Assembly (NCBI GenBank): GCA_964522665.1
Contig: CAZFVY010000141.1
Location: 1 to 16,473, forward strand
Length of the DNA: 16,473 nt
Direction: 5' to 3'
Source: CAZFVY01 sp964522665
GTDB taxonomy: Bacteria > Verrucomicrobiota > Verrucomicrobiia > Limisphaerales > CAZFVY01
Each line of letters starts with the position of its first letter. Positions within the stretch are counted from its first letter, which is position 1. Shown here piece after piece: positions 1 through 6,693 of this stretch. The position numbers and the translations under genes were made by a program. Below the pieces are notes generated by a model. The model was given only the letters and a program-made list of their open reading frames with translations, was not told the DNA's origin and ran no database searches.

Positions 1-312
1 GCACTGACAACTACGGTCGGTTCAACCACCAAACTCGACTTTGCCTACTCTACTTTCATGTTCGCATTAATTTGGCCGAGCGCGCGCTCGGGAACAAAAT
101 CCTTCTGAATGAAACATCGGTTGGCCAAACGACTCGGTGACCGAATAAACCTAAGCGATGAGCTGAAACCCTCCTATCAGGTGAACCCCCTACGGAGCAC
201 GTCCCGGTGGGTGATTGCCCCATCGCCGTTGCCGTCCGGGCGGCCTATCGTCGGGATTGCGATAGAATTAGACTATTTGCCCGAGACCATGCCGATTCAC
301 CATCAATCCTTC
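1..312. other. Left-edge stretch without an identifiable gene
   Basis: No convincing gene is visible here. One forward frame is open from base 1 to a stop at 106-108 (about 35 codons) and could be the tail of a gene lying outside the window, but its composition matches no family I recognise. The in-frame extension of the downstream lipoprotein gene back to an ATG at 109 would put an atypical 68-residue leader in front of a perfect lipoprotein signal, so I treat it as noncoding. A -10-like hexamer TAGAAT at 263-268 lies about 45 bases before the chosen ATG at 313, without a clear -35 partner. A perfect palindrome at 76-91 is listed separately. Confidence 0.5.
76..91. repeat. Perfect 16-bp GC palindrome
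   Basis: CCGAGCGC followed directly by its exact reverse complement GCGCTCGG. There is no loop and no T-tract after it, so a rho-independent terminator is unlikely. It could be a dimeric regulator operator or part of a dispersed repeat. The flanking bases do not extend the symmetry. Confidence 0.6.
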
Positions 313-954
313 ATGAAAATCATCGCCGTCCCATTGTTCACTCTGATCGTCGCCAGCGGGTTTATCGCCGGCTGCGCCTCGCACGCCTATGAAACCGCCG
401 CGGACACCGCGAACACGCTGAAGAAGTCCTCGGACCTCGTCACGAGAGCCAACTCGCTCATCGATGCGTCGATGGCGAAGTTGAACGACTTGGTCTCCAA
501 TCCGAACCCCGACCTGCGCGACCAGTTCAAAGCATTCTCCAGTTCCGTAACTGTTCTGGGCGCGACGGCCGACGATGTCGATAGTAAAGCCGAGCAGATG
601 AAATCCCAAGGCGGGGCCTACTTTGCCAGGTGGGACCAGGAAATGGCCACGATTCAGAACGAGGACATTCGCAACCGGAGCGAAACCCGCAAAAGTGAAG
701 TCGAAAAGAAATTCAGTCGAATCAGTCAGAGCTACCTCGAAACCAAATTGGCGTTTCAACCGTTCATTTCTGATCTGCGCGACGTGCAGAAGTTTCTCGG
801 AGCCGATTTGACGGTCGGCGGTTTGGCATCAATCAAGGAAGTGGCCGCGAAAGCGACTCAGGATGCGTCGGCGTTGAAGGAACCTCTTTCCAAGTTGTCC
901 GATGAGTTCAAAGACCTTGGCCTTTCGCTTTCGCCCACCGCCCAGGCTAGGTAA
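313..954 (+). CDS. DUF2959-family lipoprotein
   Basis: A 213-residue predicted lipoprotein of the DUF2959 type; its function is unknown. The start at ATG 313 is chosen because it gives a textbook lipoprotein signal: Lys at residue 2, a hydrophobic stretch (residues 3-17) and the lipobox I-A-G-C with Cys21 as the lipidation site. An ATG at 289 and another at 109 in the same frame would only lengthen the N-terminus. The mature part is mostly charged and helical with heptad-like spacing (for example the stretches around residues 30-60 and 110-150), consistent with the long alpha-helical or coiled-coil character of this family. No membrane segment follows the signal, so it is probably anchored in the outer or inner membrane facing the periplasm. 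No Shine-Dalgarno sequence is visible. Its stop lies 104 bases before pgm on the same strand, but a functional link to glycogen metabolism is not evident. Confidence 0.75.
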   Translation: MKIIAVPLFTLIVASGFIAGCASHAYETAADTANTLKKSSDLVTRANSLIDASMAKLNDLVSNPNPDLRDQFKAFSSSVTVLGATADDVDSKAEQMKSQGGAYFARWDQEMATIQNEDIRNRSETRKSEVEKKFSRISQSYLETKLAFQPFISDLRDVQKFLGADLTVGGLASIKEVAAKATQDASALKEPLSKLSDEFKDLGLSLSPTAQAR

Positions 955-1058
955 CCGAACCGATGCGGACGTGAACGTGGTGGCGCCGGTTGTCCCTACG
1001 ACCTGCTTGTTACAGGCTAATCCGGGTTCATCGACGATCCGCCACCAACGAAACCGCA

Positions 1059-2789
1059 GTGAAAATCAGCCCGCTTGCTGGAAAACCTGCGCCGCCAGGA
1101 ATGCTGGTGGATGTGCCGCGGCTCATTACCGCCTACTATACTGACGTGCCCGATCCGACCGTGCCGGCGCAACGCGTGGCATTTGGCACGTCCGGACATC
1201 GCGGTTCGGCGTTTGATCGGGCTTTTAATGAATGGCATATCCTCGCGATTACTCAATCAATCTGCCTCTTTCGCGCACTCCAGGGAACCGATGGTCCATT
1301 GTTCCTCGGGATTGATACCCACGCGCTGTCGATTCCGGCCTGCGCGACGGCGCTTGAGGCGCTGGCCGCCAATGACGTTCACGTCATGCTCGCTGAAGGT
1401 GACGAATACACGCCGACGCCAGTCATTTCCCACGCGATCTTAACCTACAATCGCGGGCGGAGGACTGGCCTGGCCGACGGGATTGTGATCACCCCATCGC
1501 ACAATCCGCCGGCTGACGGAGGCTTTAAGTATAACCCACCGAACGGAGGGCCGGCGAATGACAGCGCCACCGGCTGGATCGAAGCCAAAGCGAATGCGCT
1601 GCTCGAAGACCGGCTCAAAGGAGTGAAGCGGATACCCCACGAGCAGGCTCAGCGAGTCTCGACGACCCACCGGCATGATTATCTTGACGCCTATGTCGCC
1701 GCGTTGGGAGAGGTCGTTGACATGGAGATCATCCGCGGCGCGAACCTCAGCCTGGGGGTGGATCCGCTGGGCGGCGCGGGCGTTCATTATTGGGGGCGCA
1801 TCGCTGAGCGCTATCAATTGAATCTTACCGTGGTGGACGAGGTGGTCGATCCCACCTTCCGGTTTATGACCGTGGATTGGGACGGCCAGATTCGGATGGA
1901 CCCTTCCTCGGCCTACGCGATGCAGCGATTGATTGGCTTGAGCGGCCGCTTTGACCTTTCGTTCGCCTGCGACACGGACCATGACCGGCACGGCATCGTC
2001 ACAAAAAGCGAAGGCTTGCTGCCAGCCAATCATTACCTTTGCGCGGCGATCTTCTACCTCTTTCAGCAGCGACCCAAGTGGCCCAAGTCGTCGGCAATCG
2101 GCAAGACGGTGGTGAGCAGCCAGATGATTGATCGCATCGCGGCGAAGCTTGGCCGGAGGCTCTTCGAGGTTCCCGTCGGTTTCAAATGGTTCGTTGACGG
2201 CCTGCTCGACGGTTCGCTGGGGTTCGGTGGCGAAGAAAGCGCCGGGGCGTCATTCGTTTGCCGGGATGGCGGCGTTTGGACGACGGACAAAGATGGAATG
2301 GTCCCGGCTTTGCTGGCGGCGGAGATGACCGCTCGGACGGGCCGCGATCCCGGCGAAATCTATCGTGAGCTCACCCGCGAATTCGGTGAACCGGCCTACG
2401 ACCGGGTCGAGGCGTCCGCCGATCCGGACCAAAAACAAAAGTTGGCCCAACTTTCTCCCCAGCAAGTCAAGATCACCGAATTAGCGGGTGAAAGAATCGC
2501 GGCTATCCTAACGCGGGCGCCCGGCAATGGAGCGGCGATCGGTGGATTGAAGGTCGTGGCCGAAAGCGGCTGGTTCGCGGCGCGGCCATCCGGAACGGAG
2601 AACATCTACCGGATTTATGCGGAAAGCTTCCAAGGGTCAAATCATCTGCGCCGCGTCCTGGCGGAAGCTCAGGCGATTGTCAGCGACGCCTTGGGGGCAG
2701 GGTCACCGTCCGCGCGGAGCGAGGATCGAAGCGCTGCGACCCTCGCCGAAACGCAGGAAGCGTGGCGAAACGAGGGGAACCCCAATTGA
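1059..2789 (+). CDS. pgm: Phosphoglucomutase, alpha-D-glucose-phosphate specific
   Basis: Interconverts glucose-1-phosphate and glucose-6-phosphate in the cytoplasm. The protein (576 residues from GTG 1059) reads along the whole length of the E. coli Pgm type. Visible motifs: FGTSGHRGS near residue 47; the phospho-serine loop TPSHNPP with active Ser147; the metal-binding DTDHDRHG loop with Asp305, Asp307 and Asp309; the sugar-binding loop GGEESAGASF at 390-399; and the phosphate-binding ARPSGTE ending at Glu514. GTG 1059 is preferred because the resulting N-terminus (VKISPLAGKP) lines up residue for residue with the E. coli start; a TTG at 990 would add 23 residues without homology. No clear Shine-Dalgarno is present. 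The family normally ends near IVSDALGAG (about 2699); the last ~28 residues are charged, Arg/Ala/Glu rich, and seem to come from an adjoining repeat-like sequence. It probably acts with the downstream phosphorylase. Confidence 0.95.
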   Translation: MKISPLAGKPAPPGMLVDVPRLITAYYTDVPDPTVPAQRVAFGTSGHRGSAFDRAFNEWHILAITQSICLFRALQGTDGPLFLGIDTHALSIPACATALEALAANDVHVMLAEGDEYTPTPVISHAILTYNRGRRTGLADGIVITPSHNPPADGGFKYNPPNGGPANDSATGWIEAKANALLEDRLKGVKRIPHEQAQRVSTTHRHDYLDAYVAALGEVVDMEIIRGANLSLGVDPLGGAGVHYWGRIAERYQLNLTVVDEVVDPTFRFMTVDWDGQIRMDPSSAYAMQRLIGLSGRFDLSFACDTDHDRHGIVTKSEGLLPANHYLCAAIFYLFQQRPKWPKSSAIGKTVVSSQMIDRIAAKLGRRLFEVPVGFKWFVDGLLDGSLGFGGEESAGASFVCRDGGVWTTDKDGMVPALLAAEMTARTGRDPGEIYRELTREFGEPAYDRVEASADPDQKQKLAQLSPQQVKITELAGERIAAILTRAPGNGAAIGGLKVVAESGWFAARPSGTENIYRIYAESFQGSNHLRRVLAEAQAIVSDALGAGSPSARSEDRSAATLAETQEAWRNEGNPN

Positions 2790-2866
2790 TACGCGTGAAA
2801 ATTCGAACCGTCACCCATTCGCCGGAGGAACCCGACGCTTTCCAACCGGTCTCGAAGGGAGTCAAC
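2700..2866. repeat. Putative dispersed-repeat-like segment with imperfect inverted repeat
   Basis: This segment covers the nonconserved tail of pgm and the 78-base gap to the next gene. It contains an imperfect 10-bp inverted repeat, GCGAGGATCG at 2719-2728 and CGACCCTCGC at 2737-2746 (one mismatch, 8-base loop). The style of the sequence resembles interspersed repeats in verrucomicrobial genomes, but that resemblance is from memory and only one copy is visible in the window. Confidence 0.3.
2855..2861 (+). promoter_or_regulatory. Shine-Dalgarno of the RND adaptor gene
   Basis: AAGGGAG ends 6 bases before ATG 2868. It is one of the few strong ribosome binding sites in the window and it supports this start over the in-frame ATG four codons later. 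Confidence 0.6.
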
Positions 2867-2867
2867 C

Positions 2868-3713
2868 ATGCCTGATTTGATGTCGTCTCCGCCGCCCCCG
2901 GGCGAATCTGCCAAGGCGTCGTCCAAACCGGCGCCAGCGAAGGCGCGCCGCCGTTGGATTTGGGTCGCAGCCGGATTAGCGCTCGTTCTCGTGGGCGGAG
3001 GGGTTCTCTTTTTTCGGCAGCTGGCAAAACCGCCGGCCACGGCGGCGTCTCCCCGGCTCATGATCACGGCGGCGACGGCGCTGAAGGGGGACATCGGAAT
3101 CTACATCAACGCCCGTGGGGTGGCAACGCCACTCAATACGGTGGCGGTAAAAAGCCGGGTGGATGGCCAGTTGGTGAAAGTGAATTACCAGGAAGGGCAG
3201 ACAATTCACATCGGCGACCCGTTGGCGGAGATTGACCCGGCGCCCTTTCAGGCGGCGCTGGTCCAGGCGGAAGGACAGTTTGCCCGCGACCAGGCTTTGC
3301 TCGAAAACGCGCGGCTCGATTTCGATCGCTATCGCGAGGCGCTCGAGCAAAACGCGATTCCGAAACAACGGTTGGACACGCAAGCCGCGACCGTTCACCA
3401 GTACGAGGGCATCGTTAAGATCGATCAAGGCCAGGTGGACAACGCGACGGTGCAACTCGCCTACTGCCGACTCACCGCGCCAATCTCCGGTCGCCTCGGA
3501 TTGCGGTTGGTGGACGCGGGCAATATCGTCCCCGCCAGCGACGCGAATCCCTTGCTGGTCATTACGGAGCTTCAGCCGATCACCGTGATTTTTAACGTGG
3601 CGGAGGATTACCTGCCGCAGATCCAGCTACAGTTGCGCGCGGGCAAACAACTGGCCGTTGAGGCGTTCGACCGAGCGCAAACCAAGAAACTCGCGACGGC
3701 GGCGACTCCGTGA
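2868..3713 (+). CDS. mdtA: MdtA-like RND efflux periplasmic adaptor, C-terminally truncated
   Basis: Membrane fusion protein of the HlyD/AcrA superfamily that would link an inner-membrane RND pump to an outer-membrane channel. Pro/Ala/Lys-rich N-terminal tail (1-26), RRR then a single membrane anchor or uncleaved signal (about 30-49), barrel-sandwich/lipoyl half-motif (VDGQLVKVNYQEGQ), helical hairpin around 125-190 with the MdtA-typical NAIPKQRLDTQ, second lipoyl half (YCRLTAPISGRLGLR) and start of the beta-barrel (ASDANPLLVITELQPITV). The reading matches E. coli MdtA up to VEAFDRAQTKKLA, then runs into a short Ala/Thr tail and stop. The protein has 281 residues where MdtA has about 415, so the rest of the beta-barrel and the membrane-proximal domain are missing. 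I found no continuation in another frame before glgP, and no RND pump follows. It is probably a nonfunctional remnant of a deleted efflux operon, though expression signals are intact. Confidence 0.85.
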   Translation: MPDLMSSPPPPGESAKASSKPAPAKARRRWIWVAAGLALVLVGGGVLFFRQLAKPPATAASPRLMITAATALKGDIGIYINARGVATPLNTVAVKSRVDGQLVKVNYQEGQTIHIGDPLAEIDPAPFQAALVQAEGQFARDQALLENARLDFDRYREALEQNAIPKQRLDTQAATVHQYEGIVKIDQGQVDNATVQLAYCRLTAPISGRLGLRLVDAGNIVPASDANPLLVITELQPITVIFNVAEDYLPQIQLQLRAGKQLAVEAFDRAQTKKLATAATP

Positions 3714-3844
3714 GCGCCGCGCCGACCGGGGAATCACTCTTGAGCGCTTTCAGAGGCCACCGGAATGAAAGGGGGCGCCGGTTTGAAAACGAGGCGCTTC
3801 AGCGAAATCCGACGGCTTCGTGGATTCAACTAACCACCATTCCA

Positions 3845-3850
3845 ACGGAG
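3845..3850 (+). promoter_or_regulatory. Shine-Dalgarno of glgP
   Basis: ACGGAG lies 5 bases before ATG 3856. It decides this start over the in-frame GTG at 3820, which has no ribosome binding site and adds 12 nonconserved residues. Confidence 0.55.
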
Positions 3851-3855
3851 AACAC

Positions 3856-6402
3856 ATGAGCGAAGCAACGAGCGTCAACCTGCCGCATCACCCATTTTCC
3901 GCGACTGACATCGACGGGTTCGACTCCCTTTCCGAGCTGGCCCTGGACTTGCGTTGGTCCTGGAGTCGTTACGCCGACGAAGTGTGGCAGCGCCTGAGTC
4001 CGGCTCTGTGGGAACTGACTTACAATCCGTGGGCCGTTCTCCAGACGGTCTCGCGAGACGAACTCAAGCGCCTGTTGGGGGAGCCGGTCTTTCGCCAGCG
4101 GGTTGAGGAGTTGGTCAGCGCCAAACGCCAGGCGGCGGAAACGCCGGGGTGGTTCCAGCAGAATCATCCGCAGTCGCCGTTGACCTGCGTGGCGTACTTC
4201 AGCATGGAATTCATGCTCAGCGAAGCGCTCCCTATCTATTCGGGCGGCCTTGGCAATGTCGCCGGCGACCAGCTCAAAGCCGCGAGCGACCTCGGGGTCC
4301 CCGTGGTCGGCGTCGGATTGCTGTTTCAACAAGGTTATTTTCGCCAAATCATCGATCAGGACGGAGCGCAGCAGGCGCTCTACCCGTATAATGACCCCGG
4401 CCAGTTGCCAATCCGGCCGTTGCGCCTGCCCAATGGGGAGTGGTTGCGCTTGGAGATCGCATTGCCCGGCTACTCGCTCTGGCTGCGCGCCTGGCAGGTG
4501 CAGGTCGGCAAAGCCAGGCTCTATCTGTTGGACACGAATGACCTCGCGAACCTGCCCGCGCATCGAGGGATTACGAGTGAACTCTATGGCGGCGGGCCGG
4601 AACTGCGGTTGAAGCAGGAGTTGGTCCTCGGGATTGGCGGGTGGCGGTTGCTCCGCGCGCTTGGCCTCCAACCAGACGTGTGTCATCTGAACGAGGGCCA
4701 TGCTGCCTTCGCGGTTTTGGAGCGCGCGCGCGATTTCATGGAAGCGAACGGCCAACCTTTCGACGTCGCGCTGGCCGCGACGCGGGCGGGGAACCTCTTC
4801 ACGACCCACACGGCGGTGGCTGCCGGCTTTGATCGATTCGCACCGGCTCTTATCGAGCAGTACCTCGGCGCGTACGTCGAGAAGCGCCTCGGTCTCACTC
4901 GGCACGATCTGTTGGCCCTGGGACGTAAGAACCCGAACGACCCGGCTGAGAGTTTTAACATGGCCTATCTGGCAATCCGGGGCAGCGGCGCGGTCAACGC
5001 CGTGAGCCGCTTGCACGGCGAAGTCAGCAGGCGCCTCTTTGGCCCGCTATTCCCACGCTGGCCAAGGGACGAGACGCCCGTTGGCTATATCACCAACGGA
5101 GTTCACATGCCGAGCTGGGATTCAACGGCGGCAGACGATCTTTGGACCGAAGCCTGCGGAAAGGATTGCTGGCTGCAACCGGCGGAGAATCTCGAGCGGC
5201 AGATTCGGGGCCTTTCGGATGCCCGGCTTTGGCAGTTTCGCATGGACGCCATCAAACCGCTGATCGACTACGCTCGCGACCGTCTGTCCCGGCATTATAC
5301 TGCCGCCGGCGCCTCGCCCGACTTGATTGAGGCAGCGGGGCGAATCTTTGATCCCAACGTATTGACGCTGGGATTCGCGCGCCGCTTCGCCACCTACAAA
5401 CGGCCGAACCTGCTGCTGCACGACCCGGGTCGCTTGCTCCGGCTATTGGCCAATCCACAGCGCCCGGTGCAACTTATTCTGGCGGGCAAAGCCCATCCGG
5501 CCGACACGGCCGGTCAGGCGCTCATCCAGGAGTGGGTCCAATTCGTCCGCCGGCCGGAAGTTCGTCCGCACGCGGTCTTTCTCAGCGATTACGATATGTT
5601 GTTGACCGAACATCTGGCGCACGGGGTGGACGTCTGGCTGAACACTCCCCGGCGGCCGTGGGAGGCGTGCGGAACGAGCGGCATGAAAGCGCTCGTCAAT
5701 GGCGGCATCAATCTCTCCGAACTGGATGGCTGGTGGGCCGAGGCCTTTACCCCTGATCTGGGTTGGGCCTTGGGCGACGGCCAGGAACACGACGGTGATC
5801 CGGGATGGGACGCCGCCGAGGCGGACCGCCTCTACGAAGTCCTAGAACGCGAAGTAGTCCCGGCGTTCTATAACCGTGATGAACACGGCATTCCCACGGC
5901 GTGGACGGCGAAAATGCGGGAAAGCATGGCCCGCTTGACTCCGCATTTTTCGGCCGTCCGCACGGTGCGCGAATATACCGAGCAACACTACCTCCCGGCG
6001 GCCATCGCCTGCCGGAGCCGTAGCGCCAATCAAGGCGCCACCGGACGGCAAATGGTCGATTGGCAGCACGCTCTGGAGCAGAAATGGACCGGGTTGCGCC
6101 TCGGCGAAGTGAAGGTGGAGACTCGTGGCGATCAGCGCCTATTTGAGGTTCAGGTTTATCTCAACGATCTCGACCCACAAGCCGTGCGCGTCGAACTCTA
6201 CGCCGATCCAAGCAGCGCCAGCGGGCCCGTGCGCCAGGAAATGAAGCGTGATCACCAACTGACCGACGGTTCGGGCGCCTATGTTTATACTGCGGCTGTG
6301 TCGGCGGCACGCCCGGCGGTGGACTACACGGCGCGAGTGATACCGCGCTTCGACGGCGTGGCCGTCCCACTGGAAGAGGGACGAATCTTATGGCAAAGCT
6401 GA
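3856..6402 (+). CDS. glgP: Alpha-glucan (glycogen) phosphorylase, DUF3417 type
   Basis: A GT35 phosphorylase that removes terminal alpha-1,4-linked glucose with phosphate, giving glucose-1-phosphate; cytoplasmic and PLP-dependent. It has 848 residues, normal for the subfamily with an N-terminal DUF3417 domain (about residues 18-105, including DLRWSWSRYADEVWQRL) that differs from the E. coli GlgP/MalP form. Visible core motifs: AYFSMEFMLSEALPIYSGGLG (near 113), NEGHAAF (near 280), the ATYKRPNLLL segment (near 513), ILAGKAHPAD (near 540) and GTSGMK, whose Lys611 is the PLP-Schiff-base lysine by analogy with GTGNMK of other phosphorylases. The C-terminal ~130 residues form the beta-rich extension typical of this subfamily (VQVYLNDLDPQAVRVELYAD). 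Start chosen from the Shine-Dalgarno at 3845-3850. Its product is the substrate of Pgm encoded two genes upstream. It is separated from the adaptor remnant by 142 bases without a recognisable promoter. Confidence 0.93.
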   Translation: MSEATSVNLPHHPFSATDIDGFDSLSELALDLRWSWSRYADEVWQRLSPALWELTYNPWAVLQTVSRDELKRLLGEPVFRQRVEELVSAKRQAAETPGWFQQNHPQSPLTCVAYFSMEFMLSEALPIYSGGLGNVAGDQLKAASDLGVPVVGVGLLFQQGYFRQIIDQDGAQQALYPYNDPGQLPIRPLRLPNGEWLRLEIALPGYSLWLRAWQVQVGKARLYLLDTNDLANLPAHRGITSELYGGGPELRLKQELVLGIGGWRLLRALGLQPDVCHLNEGHAAFAVLERARDFMEANGQPFDVALAATRAGNLFTTHTAVAAGFDRFAPALIEQYLGAYVEKRLGLTRHDLLALGRKNPNDPAESFNMAYLAIRGSGAVNAVSRLHGEVSRRLFGPLFPRWPRDETPVGYITNGVHMPSWDSTAADDLWTEACGKDCWLQPAENLERQIRGLSDARLWQFRMDAIKPLIDYARDRLSRHYTAAGASPDLIEAAGRIFDPNVLTLGFARRFATYKRPNLLLHDPGRLLRLLANPQRPVQLILAGKAHPADTAGQALIQEWVQFVRRPEVRPHAVFLSDYDMLLTEHLAHGVDVWLNTPRRPWEACGTSGMKALVNGGINLSELDGWWAEAFTPDLGWALGDGQEHDGDPGWDAAEADRLYEVLEREVVPAFYNRDEHGIPTAWTAKMRESMARLTPHFSAVRTVREYTEQHYLPAAIACRSRSANQGATGRQMVDWQHALEQKWTGLRLGEVKVETRGDQRLFEVQVYLNDLDPQAVRVELYADPSSASGPVRQEMKRDHQLTDGSGAYVYTAAVSAARPAVDYTARVIPRFDGVAVPLEEGRILWQS

Positions 6403-6505
6403 TTTTACAAAAGTCGGCGAAGGCAACCCCCGGTCCGCACCGCCGTCGTGCTGGGTCTTTCGACGCACTTGCAAAGTTGGAGGCCTCCGAGGCGGAACGA
6501 GTTGT

Positions 6506-6521
6506 GGTCGCGGTAGCGACC
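6506..6521. repeat. Perfect hairpin, 6-bp stem, GGTA loop
   Basis: GGTCGC, loop GGTA, GCGACC. The stem is exact and GC-rich and sits about 100 bases after the glgP stop. No T-tract follows on either strand. Confidence 0.5.
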
Positions 6522-6551
6522 GAGTTTGGTTTGTCCGCGCCCGAGCGGCTT

Positions 6552-6564
6552 TGCGCCAGGCGCA
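6552..6564. repeat. Short hairpin, 5-bp stem
   Basis: TGCGC, loop CAG, GCGCA, about 30 bases after the 6506-6521 hairpin. It may be part of the same repeat-like element. Confidence 0.4.
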
Positions 6565-6693
6565 GACCGAAGCATTCCAGAGTCCAGAGGAAAACCGACC
6601 GATATCCGGGGGCGGCAAAGATGAGAATGCGGCGCGTAAGTGGGTGAGGTAGAGATGAACGGAAGACAGACGCGCGGAAGTGAGCCGCAGTTG

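Larger units (their letters stand above)
6403..6693. other. Convergent intergenic spacer rich in palindromes
   Basis: A 291-base stretch between the convergent glgP and response regulator genes. Open frames here are short, differ in composition from the neighbours and match nothing I know. It holds a perfect 10-bp palindrome GGAGGCCTCC (6479-6488), a hairpin with 6-bp stem and GGTA loop (6506-6521) and another with 5-bp stem (6552-6564). None is followed by a T-run, so a canonical intrinsic terminator is not seen, although the hairpins could end transcription from either side in another way. The arrangement resembles a REP-like or degraded dispersed repeat. Confidence 0.5.

Noticed and set aside
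268..759. 163-codon reverse-strand open frame opposite the lipoprotein gene
   Set aside because: It is a shadow of the forward DUF2959 gene, which has a clear lipoprotein signal; the reverse translation is Arg/Gly/Val rich without any motif.
3714..3855. Possible frameshifted continuation of the truncated RND adaptor
   Set aside because: None of the three forward frames shows the expected barrel and membrane-proximal residues (such as a DNQID-T-TGT-like segment), so this looks like deletion and not a frameshift.
3826..5016. 396-codon reverse-strand open frame opposite glgP
   Set aside because: The forward strand has full phosphorylase motifs; the reverse frame is a long GC-rich shadow with no recognisable domain.
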